A stretch of DNA of 64,000 nucleotides from Pseudomonas sp. Fl4BN1 (lineage in GTDB: Bacteria > Pseudomonadota > Gammaproteobacteria > Pseudomonadales > Pseudomonadaceae): contig NZ_JAAARM010000028.1 of assembly GCF_009908285.1 (NCBI RefSeq), forward strand, positions 1 through 64,000, read 5' to 3'. This document shows, piece by piece, positions 54,487-63,379 of the stretch. Within the stretch, counting starts at the first letter, position 1; every line of letters starts with the position of its first letter. Position numbers and translations under genes: made by a program. The notes beneath the pieces are model-generated. The model was given only the letters and a program-made list of their open reading frames with translations, had not been told where the DNA came from and did no database searches.

Positions 54487-57042
54487 ATGACCGCCATGAC
54501 TCGTTGTCCAGAGCGTCCCGGGTTCATGCCCCGCTTGTCCTCTCATCATTTTTCCCGCAGCCGTCTGAGCACGCCGTTGCTGGCCTCGGGGGCACGGGTC
54601 AAGTTGCTCTGTGCGCCTGCTGGCAGTGGCAAGACGGCGCTGCTTGCCGAATGCCTGCAGCAGGCCCCCAGCCCTTGTCGGGTCATCTGGTTGCCCATGG
54701 CCGGTGCCCGCCAGAGTCCTGAAGGCTTGTGCCGAGCCCTGGCCACGGCCTTGGGGCTGGCAAGCGACGATGAAGCCTCGGTGCTGGAGCATCTGGCGCA
54801 CCTGCAGACCCCGGCCTGGTTGTTTATCGACGACTATTGCCGAGTGGCAGCGGCAGACCTGGACCTGCAGCTGGATCGCCTGCTGAGCATCGATAATCCG
54901 CTGTTGACCTGGTGGTTGGGCAGTCGCCGTCGTCCCCAATGCAACTGGCCACGATTGCTGCTCGATGACCTGCTCTATGCATTGGATGGTCCGGCCCTGG
55001 CGTTCAGCCAGAGCGATATCGAGCAACTGCTGCAACAGCTGCCACAACCGCTCTGTGCCCAAACCGCCAGTCGTATCCTGCAGCGCAGTGGTGGCTGGTG
55101 TGCCGGCGTGCGCATTGCCTTGCTCGATGGCAGCGAATTAGCGAGCCAACCCTGCAAGCCGGGGCGCGCCAACACCTTGCTGGAATACCTGGAGCACGAG
55201 CTGTTCAGCGTATTGCCGGCGGAGCTGGCGGAAGTCTGGCAGGTGCTGGCGCATATGCCGCGGTTCAACGCCGAACTGTGTGAGCACCTGTTTGGCGCCG
55301 GGGAGGGGGCTCAGTACCTGCGTACCCTGCAGGACATGGCCTGTTTTATCGAGCCGTGGGAAGGCGACGCCGACTGGTTGCAAGTGTTCCCGCCCCTGAC
55401 CCGCCTGATGCGAGATGAGGCCTGGCCCTCCGGGCGTTCCTGGCATCGTCGGGCGTGCCAGTGGTTCACCGTCCAGGAGGACTGGCAATCAGCTTTCGAA
55501 CAAGCACTGCTGGCCGAGGAATATGAGGTGGCCGTCAGCCTGCTGGAACATTTCAGTTTCGAGTTCCTGTTCCAGCAGCACAATGCGCTGTTGCTACTGC
55601 AGCTGCATGAGCGACAGGGCGCCGAACTGCTGCTGGGCAGCCCGCAGTTGGTGGGGCTGCTGGTGGCGGCGCTGCTGTTTGCCGGGCGCTTCGAGCAGGC
55701 CGGGCAATGCATGCAGCAGATGGCCCGGTTCGCACCGCAACCGATGGCCACCGGGCAGCGCCAACTGCTGGCCCGCTGGCAGGCGCAACAGGGCTGGTTG
55801 CTGCATCTGGGCGGGCGGATGGACGCCGCGCGCCAGCACTTTCTCGAGGCGCTGAGCGAGCTGGATGACAGCGCCTGGACCATCCGTTTGCTGTGCCTGT
55901 CCGGCCTGACCCAGCAAGCGCTGCTGTGCGGTGAACTGGACGTGGCCCAGGCCTTCAATCGTGAAGCGCTGTGCCTGGCCCGGTCTCAGGATGCACTGCT
56001 GCTCGAAGGCTTGCTGGAACTCGATCATGCGCAGTTGCTGGAGCAGCGCGGCGCCCCCCATCGGGCCCAGAGCCTGCTGGAACAGGTCAGCGAGCGTTTG
56101 TCGCGACAGGCGCTGCGGGCCACGCCTTTGCTCGGACGCATTGCCTTGCGCCTTGGCCGTCTGGCGTTGCGCCAGGGAGATGAGCAGGAAGCCGCCAGCT
56201 ACTTTCGCAGCGGGCTTGAGGATTGCCTGGCGAGCCATGACAAACGCGCCTTGTATGGTTTTCTCGGCCAGGCCCAATTGGCCGCCAACCAAGGGGATTA
56301 CGCCCAGGCTTTTATTCGTCTGCGAGACGCCGAGCGGCTGATGCAGCAGCGGCAGGTTCCGGACACGGTCTACCGTGGGGTGCTACTGCAGGTCAGCAGC
56401 CAATTCTGGCTGCAGCAGCGCCGGCCGGAGCTGGCCCATGAGGCCTTGAGCCGAGTGCTCCGGCATTTTCGCGGGCCCCAGGCGCTGCAGGCACCACCGG
56501 CCACCCTCGAATTGATCCCGGGTATTGAGTACTTGCTGGTACTGGCCGAGGTTCAGCTGGGCCGCGCTCAAGTGCCGATTGCAACCTTGCAGGGGGTGTT
56601 GGCCAGGGTTCGGCGCCACGGCATGCTGGGGCTGGAGGCCGAGGTGCAGTTGGCCTTGGCCGAAGTGGCTTATGTGCAAGGCGATGCAACGTTGGCGGCC
56701 GGAGCGTTGCAGGCCGGGCAGGCATTGGTGCTGCGCTGCAATCTGCCCCAGGCCCTGCACGAGTTGCGGCTGCGGCAACCGGCGCTGGTGCAAGGGCTGG
56801 AGCGCCTTGAAAGCGTTGCGCTGGTTGAGCCCGAGGTGAGCCGCAACAGCTTGCTCAGTCAGCGGGAGCTGCAAGTATTGCAACTGATTGCCCAGGGCTG
56901 TTCGAACCAGCAGATTGCCGCGCAGTTGTTCATTTCCCTGCACACGGTGAAGACCCACGGCCGCCGGATTCACAGCAAGTTGGGAGTGGAGCGGCGCACC
57001 CAGGCGGTGGCCAAGGCCCAGGCCCTGGGGTTGATGAGCTGA
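54487..57042 (+). CDS. Large LuxR-family ATP-dependent regulator (MalT type)
   Basis: 851 residues. N-terminal P-loop APAGSGKTALLAE (about 42-50), a Walker B-like LFIDDYC, a central helical repeat region (about 280-740, TPR-like), and the C-terminal LuxR helix-turn-helix (about 790-845, LSQRELQVLQLIAQGCSNQQIA and LHTVKTHGRRIHSKL). Such regulators are activated by a small ligand. It lies after the DUF1302/DUF1329 pair and probably controls it. Confidence 0.9.
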   Translation: MTAMTRCPERPGFMPRLSSHHFSRSRLSTPLLASGARVKLLCAPAGSGKTALLAECLQQAPSPCRVIWLPMAGARQSPEGLCRALATALGLASDDEASVLEHLAHLQTPAWLFIDDYCRVAAADLDLQLDRLLSIDNPLLTWWLGSRRRPQCNWPRLLLDDLLYALDGPALAFSQSDIEQLLQQLPQPLCAQTASRILQRSGGWCAGVRIALLDGSELASQPCKPGRANTLLEYLEHELFSVLPAELAEVWQVLAHMPRFNAELCEHLFGAGEGAQYLRTLQDMACFIEPWEGDADWLQVFPPLTRLMRDEAWPSGRSWHRRACQWFTVQEDWQSAFEQALLAEEYEVAVSLLEHFSFEFLFQQHNALLLLQLHERQGAELLLGSPQLVGLLVAALLFAGRFEQAGQCMQQMARFAPQPMATGQRQLLARWQAQQGWLLHLGGRMDAARQHFLEALSELDDSAWTIRLLCLSGLTQQALLCGELDVAQAFNREALCLARSQDALLLEGLLELDHAQLLEQRGAPHRAQSLLEQVSERLSRQALRATPLLGRIALRLGRLALRQGDEQEAASYFRSGLEDCLASHDKRALYGFLGQAQLAANQGDYAQAFIRLRDAERLMQQRQVPDTVYRGVLLQVSSQFWLQQRRPELAHEALSRVLRHFRGPQALQAPPATLELIPGIEYLLVLAEVQLGRAQVPIATLQGVLARVRRHGMLGLEAEVQLALAEVAYVQGDATLAAGALQAGQALVLRCNLPQALHELRLRQPALVQGLERLESVALVEPEVSRNSLLSQRELQVLQLIAQGCSNQQIAAQLFISLHTVKTHGRRIHSKLGVERRTQAVAKAQALGLMS

Positions 57043-57052
57043 TCCGCAGTGC

Positions 57053-57853
57053 TCAGGCAGGCTGCGGCTGATAACCCATGCGCCAGCTCACCGCGGAGCT
57101 GGCTGCCAGCAGGCGACTGGCGGCCGGGCCATGCTCATCGGCATGGAACAACGAGGTCGGCCCGACCACGGTGAGGACTGCGGCGATTTTGCCGGTGGCA
57201 TCGAACACCGGCGCCGACAATGCATCGACCCCGGGCATCAGCAAGCCATGGACATGGTGCAGGCCGTGCTGGCGAATCTGCTCGGCGAGGGCATCGTGGG
57301 CTTGTGGGTCGGCCAGGGCGTGGGGGTTGCCGGTCAACAGCTCCTGCTGGCGCAGGTCGAGGGTTTCCCGCGGTGGCAGGTAGGCGTTGAACACCAGGCC
57401 GGTGGAGGAACTGAGCAGCGGCAACACCGAGCCCAACTGGGTGACCACGGTCACCGCGCGCACTGCCGGCTCAATGTGCACCACGGTGGCCCCCTGGTTG
57501 CCCCACACCGCGAGGAAACAGGTTTCGTTCAACTCATCGCGCAGTTCTGCCAGGGGCAGGGCCGCCACCTTCAATACATCCATGCTGTTCAAGGCGGCCA
57601 GGCCCACCCGCAGGGCTTCACGGCCCAGGCCGTAGTGATTGGTGGCGGAGTTCTGTTCGGCAAAGCCACTGGCAATCAATGCCTGTAGATAACGATGCAC
57701 CTTGCTCGCGGGCATTTGCACATGTTCAGCCAGGCGCGAAAGGGAAGTGGCCGGTGACAGTTCGGCCAGGGCCTTGAGGATGTCGGTGCCGACTTCGGCT
57801 GAGCGGACTTTCTGTTTACCGGTGCTGTCGCTGCTGCTGCGCGGCTTTTCCAT
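57053..57853 (-). CDS. hmgR: IclR-family regulator of homogentisate catabolism
   Basis: 266 residues from ATG 57853; a TTG start eight codons earlier is possible. N-terminal winged helix (about 15-80, LKALAELSPATSLSRLAEHVQM) and an IclR effector domain. HmgR is the known repressor of hmgABC, released by homogentisate, and it is divergent here from hmgA as in P. putida. Confidence 0.9.
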   Translation of the reverse strand: MEKPRSSSDSTGKQKVRSAEVGTDILKALAELSPATSLSRLAEHVQMPASKVHRYLQALIASGFAEQNSATNHYGLGREALRVGLAALNSMDVLKVAALPLAELRDELNETCFLAVWGNQGATVVHIEPAVRAVTVVTQLGSVLPLLSSSTGLVFNAYLPPRETLDLRQQELLTGNPHALADPQAHDALAEQIRQHGLHHVHGLLMPGVDALSAPVFDATGKIAAVLTVVGPTSLFHADEHGPAASRLLAASSAVSWRMGYQPQPA

Positions 57854-57914
57854 GGAGGTGTCGGGGTCCCGTGACAAGTGGCGGTCTTTATAGCTTGACG
57901 CTCCCAGGCAATCA

Positions 57915-57933
57915 AATTACGTTATGCGTAATT
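57915..57933. promoter_or_regulatory. Palindromic operator candidate for HmgR
   Basis: AATTACG TTATG CGTAATT, a perfect 7-5-7 inverted repeat in the hmgR-hmgA gap, 88 nt before the hmgA start and 62 nt before hmgR. A related half-site (GGATTACG) follows. Placement fits an IclR-type operator controlling both genes. Confidence 0.6.
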
Positions 57934-58020
57934 GGATTACGATAAAAATAACCCAGGCGTGCCCGGAACTCTTGCGAAGGAGTGGCAGGCCCCTGCCTAC
58001 TCCAACTTCCAGGAGGCTCC

Positions 58021-59325
58021 ATGAACCTCGATTCTTCGGCGTCGGCCCTCAGCTACCAGTCCGGCTTTGGCAATGAGTTCGCCAGCGAGGCCCTGCCAGG
58101 CGCACTGCCGGTCGGCCAGAACTCCCCTCAGAAGGCTCCCTACGGCCTGTACACCGAGCTGTTTTCCGGCACCGCCTTCACCATGACCCGCAGTGAGTCC
58201 CGGCGTACCTGGATGTACCGTATCCAGCCTTCGGCCAACCATCCGGCGTTCGTCAAACTCGAACGTCAGTTGGCGGGTGGCCCGTTGGGGGACGTGACGC
58301 CCAACCGCCTGCGATGGAACCCGTTGCAGATCCCGGCGGAACCCACCGATTTCATCGATGGCCTGGTCGCCATGGTGGCCAACTCTGCAGCACAGAAGCC
58401 TGCTGGTATCAGCGTCTATCACTACCGCGCCAACCGTTCCATGGAGCGGGTGTTCTTCAATGCCGACGGCGAAATGCTCCTGGTGCCTGAACTGGGACGC
58501 CTGCGCATCGCCACCGAACTGGGTGTGCTGGACCTTGAGCCGCTGGAAATCGCCGTGCTGCCTCGGGGCCTGAAGTTCCGTATCGAGTTGCTGGACGCGC
58601 AAGCCCGGGGCTACATCGCCGAGAACCACGGTGCGCCACTGCGCCTGCCGGACCTGGGTCCTATTGGCAGCAACGGCCTGGCCAACCCCCGGGACTTCCT
58701 GACCCCGGTGGCCCATTACGAAGACCTCAAGCAGCCCACCACCCTGGTGCAGAAGTTCCTTGGTGAGCTCTGGAGCTGCGAGCTCGATCATTCGCCGCTG
58801 AACGTGGTGGCCTGGCACGGCAACAACGTGCCGTACAAATATGACCTGCGCCGTTTCAATACCATCGGCACTGTCAGCTTCGATCACCCGGACCCGTCGA
58901 TCTTTACCGTGCTGACCTCGCCCACCAGCGTGCCGGGCCTGGCCAACCTCGACTTCGTGATCTTCCCGCCGCGCTGGATGGTGGCCGAGAACACCTTCCG
59001 TCCACCGTGGTTCCACCGCAACCTGATGAACGAGTTCATGGGCCTGATCCAGGGCGCCTACGATGCCAAGGCCGAAGGCTTCCTGCCCGGTGGCGCGTCC
59101 CTGCACAGCTGCATGAGTGCCCATGGGCCGGATGGCGAGACCTGCACCAAAGCAATCAGCGTCGAGTTGCAACCGGCGAAGATCGACAACACCATGGCGT
59201 TCATGTTCGAGACCAGCCAGGTGCTGCGTCCCAGCCAGTTCGCCTTGCAATGCCCGGAACTGCAGAACGACTACGATGCTTGCTGGGCCTCGCTGCCCGC
59301 CACCTTCAACCCGAATCGGAGATAA
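58021..59325 (+). CDS. hmgA: Homogentisate 1,2-dioxygenase
   Basis: 434 residues from ATG 58021 with AGGAGG upstream. Conserved YQSGFGNEF start, iron site region PPWFHRNLMNEFMGLI and SLHSCMSAHGPDGETC. It opens the homogentisate ring to maleylacetoacetate. It is followed 3 nt later by fahA. Confidence 0.97.
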   Translation: MNLDSSASALSYQSGFGNEFASEALPGALPVGQNSPQKAPYGLYTELFSGTAFTMTRSESRRTWMYRIQPSANHPAFVKLERQLAGGPLGDVTPNRLRWNPLQIPAEPTDFIDGLVAMVANSAAQKPAGISVYHYRANRSMERVFFNADGEMLLVPELGRLRIATELGVLDLEPLEIAVLPRGLKFRIELLDAQARGYIAENHGAPLRLPDLGPIGSNGLANPRDFLTPVAHYEDLKQPTTLVQKFLGELWSCELDHSPLNVVAWHGNNVPYKYDLRRFNTIGTVSFDHPDPSIFTVLTSPTSVPGLANLDFVIFPPRWMVAENTFRPPWFHRNLMNEFMGLIQGAYDAKAEGFLPGGASLHSCMSAHGPDGETCTKAISVELQPAKIDNTMAFMFETSQVLRPSQFALQCPELQNDYDACWASLPATFNPNRR

Positions 59326-59328
59326 CCC

Positions 59329-60633
59329 ATGACCCTGCCAACCATCACCCGTAGCTGGGTCGAGTCCGCCAACGGTCACCCCGACTTCCCGTTGCAGAAC
59401 TTGCCTCTGGGCGTCTTCAGCACCCAGGGATCGGCGCCCCGCAGCGGCGTCGCGATTGGCGCACAGGTTTTCGACCTGGAAGCGGCGCTGGCTGCCGGGT
59501 TGTTCGAAGGCTTGGCCAAGACCGCGGTAGAAGCCGCGCGCGGCGGCCAGTTGAACGGTTTTTTCCAGCTTGGTCGCCCGGCCCGTGTCGCCTTGCGCGA
59601 GCGCCTGCTGGAGCTGCTGAGTGAAGGCAGCAGCCTGCGCGGCAAGATCGAAGCCCAAGGGGCGAAGCTGCTGCCCCTGGCGGCGGACTGCCAAATGCAC
59701 CTGCCGGCGAAAATCAGCGACTACACCGACTTCTATGTCGGCATCGAACATGCGCAGAACGTCGGCAAGCTGTTCCGTCCCGACAATCCCCTGCTGCCCA
59801 ACTACAAGTACGTGCCCATCGGTTATCACGGTCGCGCCTCGACCATTCGCGCTTCCGGTGCCGACGTGCGCCGGCCCAAGGGCCAGACCTTGCCTGCAGG
59901 GCAGAGCGAGCCGACCTTCGGCCCCTGCGCGCGCCTGGACTATGAGCTGGAACTGGGCATCTGGATCGGCCAGGGCAACGAGATGGGCGAGTCGATTGCC
60001 ATTGGCGACGCCGCCGAGCACATCGCCGGCTTCTGCCTGCTCAATGACTGGTCTGCGCGGGATATCCAGGCCTGGGAGTACCAGCCATTGGGGCCGTTCC
60101 TGTCGAAAAGCTTCATCACCAGCATCTCGCCGTGGGTAGTGACCGCCGAGGCTCTGGAACCTTTCCGCCGGGCCCAGCCCCAGCGCCCGGAAGGCGACCC
60201 GCAGCCCCTGCCTTACCTGCTGGATCAGCGCGACCAGGCCGCTGGCGGCTTCGACATCGAGCTGGAAGTGCTGCTGACCACCCAGGCCATGCGTGAACAG
60301 GGCCTGCCGGCGCACCGCCTGACCCTGAGCAACACCCAGCACATGTACTGGACCGTGGCGCAGATGGTGGCTCACCACAGCGTCAATGGTTGCCAGTTGC
60401 AGGCCGGTGACCTGTTCGGTTCGGGCACCTTGTCCGGTCCGCAAAGTGGTCAGTTCGGCAGCCTGCTGGAGATCACCGAAGGCGGCAAGAAAGCCATCGA
60501 ACTGGCCTCCGGCGAGGTGCGCAAGTTCCTCGAGGATGGCGACGAAATCATCCTGCGCGGGCGCTGCAGTCGTGAAGGTTTCGCCTCCATTGGCTTCGGC
60601 GAATGCCGTGGCACCGTCCAACCGGCCCGCTAA
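59329..60633 (+). CDS. fahA: Fumarylacetoacetase
   Basis: 434 residues; the N-terminal SH3-like part and the C-terminal FAH domain (DYTDFYVGIEHAQNVG, metal ligands in DYELELGIWIG and CLLNDWSARDIQAWEYQP). It cleaves fumarylacetoacetate to fumarate and acetoacetate. Also called hmgB in Pseudomonas. Confidence 0.97.
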   Translation: MTLPTITRSWVESANGHPDFPLQNLPLGVFSTQGSAPRSGVAIGAQVFDLEAALAAGLFEGLAKTAVEAARGGQLNGFFQLGRPARVALRERLLELLSEGSSLRGKIEAQGAKLLPLAADCQMHLPAKISDYTDFYVGIEHAQNVGKLFRPDNPLLPNYKYVPIGYHGRASTIRASGADVRRPKGQTLPAGQSEPTFGPCARLDYELELGIWIGQGNEMGESIAIGDAAEHIAGFCLLNDWSARDIQAWEYQPLGPFLSKSFITSISPWVVTAEALEPFRRAQPQRPEGDPQPLPYLLDQRDQAAGGFDIELEVLLTTQAMREQGLPAHRLTLSNTQHMYWTVAQMVAHHSVNGCQLQAGDLFGSGTLSGPQSGQFGSLLEITEGGKKAIELASGEVRKFLEDGDEIILRGRCSREGFASIGFGECRGTVQPAR

Positions 60634-60645
60634 GGGGAGAGCGTC

Positions 60646-61284
60646 ATGCAGCTCTATACCTATTACCGTTCCACCGCGTCCTACCGGGTGCGCATTGCCC
60701 TGGCCCTCAAGGGCCTGGATTTCCAGGCCATCCCGGTCAACCTGCTGGAGCCCAAGGGCGGGGCCAACCGCCAGCCGGAGTACCTGGGCATCAACCCCCA
60801 GGGCCGGGTGCCGGCGCTGCGTACCGACGACGGCAACCTGCTGATCCAGTCACTGGCGATTATCGAATACCTGGAAGAGCGTTATCCACAGGTGCCGCTG
60901 CTGTCCAAGGACCTGGTCAGCCGCGCTCATGAGCGGGCGGTGGCGGCGATCATCGGTTGCGACATTCACCCGCTGCACAACTCCAGCACCCAGAACCTGC
61001 TGCGCGAGTGGGGGCATGAAGAAGCCCAACTGCTGGTGTGGATTGATCACTGGATCAGCCAGGGCTTGGCCGCCCTGGAGCAACTGATCGGCGATCAGGG
61101 CTTCTGTTTCGGCGACCAGCCGGGCCTGGCCGATGTGTTCCTGATTCCCCAGCTGTATGCCGCCGAGCGTTTCAAGGTTTCCCTGGAAGCCTACCCGCGG
61201 ATCCTCCGGGTCGCGGCCCTGGCTGCCACGCATCCTGCGTTCCAGGCCGCGCATCCGGCCAATCAGCCCGATACTCCGGCCTGA
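60646..61284 (+). CDS. maiA: Maleylacetoacetate isomerase
   Basis: 212 residues, zeta-class glutathione transferase. N-terminal thioredoxin fold with the SxxS/C-type motif YYRSTASYRVRIALA (conserved YRSSxSxRVR region) and QSLAIIEYLEE for glutathione. Isomerises maleyl- to fumarylacetoacetate. Also called hmgC. Its stop is followed by a 9-bp hairpin. Confidence 0.97.
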   Translation: MQLYTYYRSTASYRVRIALALKGLDFQAIPVNLLEPKGGANRQPEYLGINPQGRVPALRTDDGNLLIQSLAIIEYLEERYPQVPLLSKDLVSRAHERAVAAIIGCDIHPLHNSSTQNLLREWGHEEAQLLVWIDHWISQGLAALEQLIGDQGFCFGDQPGLADVFLIPQLYAAERFKVSLEAYPRILRVAALAATHPAFQAAHPANQPDTPA

Positions 61285-61289
61285 TCCAT

Positions 61290-61320
61290 CCACGCGCCTC
61301 TGTCTCCCAGCGGCGCGTGG
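61290..61320 (+). other. Hairpin after maiA
   Basis: CCACGCGCC (61290-61298) pairs with GGCGCGTGG (61312-61320); no T-run. It may separate hmg genes from the transporter gene. Confidence 0.5.
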
Positions 61321-61472
61321 CACTGGCCCCTGCACCCGCAGCCACTAGCTCGGGCGGCGTTCGCAGGCCAAGCCCCCCAGGGGCTGCAACCTCTTCTGGA
61401 CGCTACCCAGGGATCTGAACCACCTGTACCAGCAGCACCCATAACCATAAAAAAACCAACAGGTACCTTGCG

Positions 61473-62843
61473 ATGCAAAATCAGATTGCCAGCTTTCGCG
61501 CTGCGCTCGACGCCCGCCCGGTGTCCCGCTACCAGTGGTTGCTCTTGTTGCTTCTCGCCTTGCTGCTGGTCACCGACGGCTACGACGCCCAGGTCCTGGG
61601 GTACGTGGTGCCGGCCCTGGCCCAGGACTGGGGCCTGGAAAAGTCCGCCTTCGGCCCGGTGTTCAGCGCCAACCTGCTGGGGCTGACCCTGGGCTCGCTG
61701 GCGGTGACGCCTCTGGCGGACCGTTTCGGAGTGCGGCGAATCCTGCTCTGTTGCGTGTTGATCTATGCCAGCCTGACGGTGCTGATGGTGTTCGCCAATT
61801 CCCTCGACAGCCTGATGGCCGCGCGCTTTATCTGCGGCATTGGCATGGGCGGGGCGATGCCCAGCGCCATGGCCCTGATGTCCGAGTATTCGCCGCCACG
61901 CCTGCGCACCCTGATGGTCACCCTGGCCGCTTGCGGTTTCTCCTTTGGCGGCGCCGCGGGTGGTTTTGTCGCCGCCGGTTTCATCGACCGCTTTGGTTGG
62001 GAAGCGGTGTTCCTGGCGGGTGGGGTGACGCCGTTGCTGCTGTTTCCGTTCCTGGTCTGGCGCTTGCCCGAGTCCCTGCCGCGCCTGCTGCGGGACGCGC
62101 CGCCGTATGCCCGCCTGCGCAAGGTCAGTGCCCAGATGCTCCCGGACTGGCAGCCACCGCCGCTCTCCAGCAGCCCTGAGCAACAGCCGCCAGCCAGCAA
62201 CCTCACGGTCGTGGAGTTGTTCCGCCAGGGCTATGCACGGCCGACGCTGCTGATCTGGTCGACCTTTTTCGTCAGCCTGATCCTGCTGTATTTCATGATC
62301 AGCTGGTTGCCGACACTGCTGCTGGAAAGCGGCCTGGCCTTGAAGCAGGCCAACCTGGTGACTTCGATGTTCCTGTTCGCCGGGACCCTCGGCGCCATCT
62401 GCATGGCCTGGTTCGCCGATCGCCTGAAACGCAAGGTACGCCTGTTGGCCGCTGTGCTGACGGCGGCGGCGCTGTGCACCGTGCTGCTGGGTCTGAACCA
62501 CGACAACCCGCGCTACCTGGTGCTGTTCGTGTTCGCCGCAGGTTTTTGCATCATCGGCGGGCAACTGACCCTCAACGCCTTCGCCAGCAACTTCTACCCG
62601 GCCCATGTGCGCGCCACCGGCACCGGCTGGGCGCTGGGGGTAGGGCGTTTCGGTTCGATCCTCGGGCCATTGTTCGGCGGCATGCTGTTGGCGATGCATA
62701 TTCCGGTGCAGCAGATTTTCTTTTTCTGCGCGATTCCGGCGTTGCTGGCGGCCTTGTTGATCATCCAGGTGCGTGCGCCGGCCGAGGCGCCTTCGGGGGA
62801 CGCGGGAGCGGCCCCGGAACTGCAGGCGCCGCTCAAGTCCTGA
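61473..62843 (+). CDS. MFS transporter, aromatic acid:H+ symporter type
   Basis: 456 residues, twelve membrane helices. AAHS hallmark DGYDAQVLGYVVPAL in helix 1, GSLAVTPLADRFGVRR in the loop 2-3, and a long central loop (about 215-245). Located directly after hmgA-fahA-maiA, so probably imports an aromatic acid feeding the homogentisate route; the exact substrate is not clear. Confidence 0.9.
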   Translation: MQNQIASFRAALDARPVSRYQWLLLLLLALLLVTDGYDAQVLGYVVPALAQDWGLEKSAFGPVFSANLLGLTLGSLAVTPLADRFGVRRILLCCVLIYASLTVLMVFANSLDSLMAARFICGIGMGGAMPSAMALMSEYSPPRLRTLMVTLAACGFSFGGAAGGFVAAGFIDRFGWEAVFLAGGVTPLLLFPFLVWRLPESLPRLLRDAPPYARLRKVSAQMLPDWQPPPLSSSPEQQPPASNLTVVELFRQGYARPTLLIWSTFFVSLILLYFMISWLPTLLLESGLALKQANLVTSMFLFAGTLGAICMAWFADRLKRKVRLLAAVLTAAALCTVLLGLNHDNPRYLVLFVFAAGFCIIGGQLTLNAFASNFYPAHVRATGTGWALGVGRFGSILGPLFGGMLLAMHIPVQQIFFFCAIPALLAALLIIQVRAPAEAPSGDAGAAPELQAPLKS

Positions 62844-62855
62844 AGGGGGGCTGGC

Positions 62856-63323
62856 TCAGCGTGCCAGGTGCTTGAGCATCGGCACGCAGGCCAGGGTCAG
62901 GCCCCGGGGCGACTGGTACTGGGCAACCCGCTCGCCAACGAAGCCGCAACTGCGATAAAAGTCGGCGGCGTTCAGCGTCGAGTCCAGGATCAGGTGCGAC
63001 AGGCCGGCCTCCAGGGCCAGTGCTTCGAGGTGATGCATCATTTGCCGGCCGATCCCGCGGCCCATGTACGCCGGGTCGACAAACACCGCGTCGACCTGGC
63101 CGGACTCCAGGTCGAGCATGCCGCTGGCGGTCACCTGATCGTCGATGATTGCTACGTGCCCGGTCTTCTCCAGTATCTCGATGAAGTATTCACCAAGGCT
63201 GCCGGCGGTCCAGAGCTGCAGGTCTGCGGCTGGATAGTGGCCGCAGCACTGGTGGTTGATGGCCTGGTTGCGAATGTCGAAGACCCGTTGTGCATCGTCG
63301 CCATGAGCTTTTCTGATCAGCAT
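62856..63323 (-). CDS. GNAT family N-acetyltransferase
   Basis: 155 residues from ATG 63323. Acetyl-CoA loop in VDPAYMGRGIGRQMMHHLE (R/Q-x-x-G-x-G/A pattern). C-terminal CGFVGERVAQY. Substrate unknown. Confidence 0.9.
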   Translation of the reverse strand: MLIRKAHGDDAQRVFDIRNQAINHQCCGHYPAADLQLWTAGSLGEYFIEILEKTGHVAIIDDQVTASGMLDLESGQVDAVFVDPAYMGRGIGRQMMHHLEALALEAGLSHLILDSTLNAADFYRSCGFVGERVAQYQSPRGLTLACVPMLKHLAR

Positions 63324-63379
63324 GTTGTGCCCGTTCCCTGGAGTAAGCCGCCCATCCTGCCAGAGCCCGGAAGGGTCTG

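Noticed and set aside
57997..60621. Long open frame antisense to hmgA and fahA
   Set aside because: Shadow of two well-defined catabolic genes.
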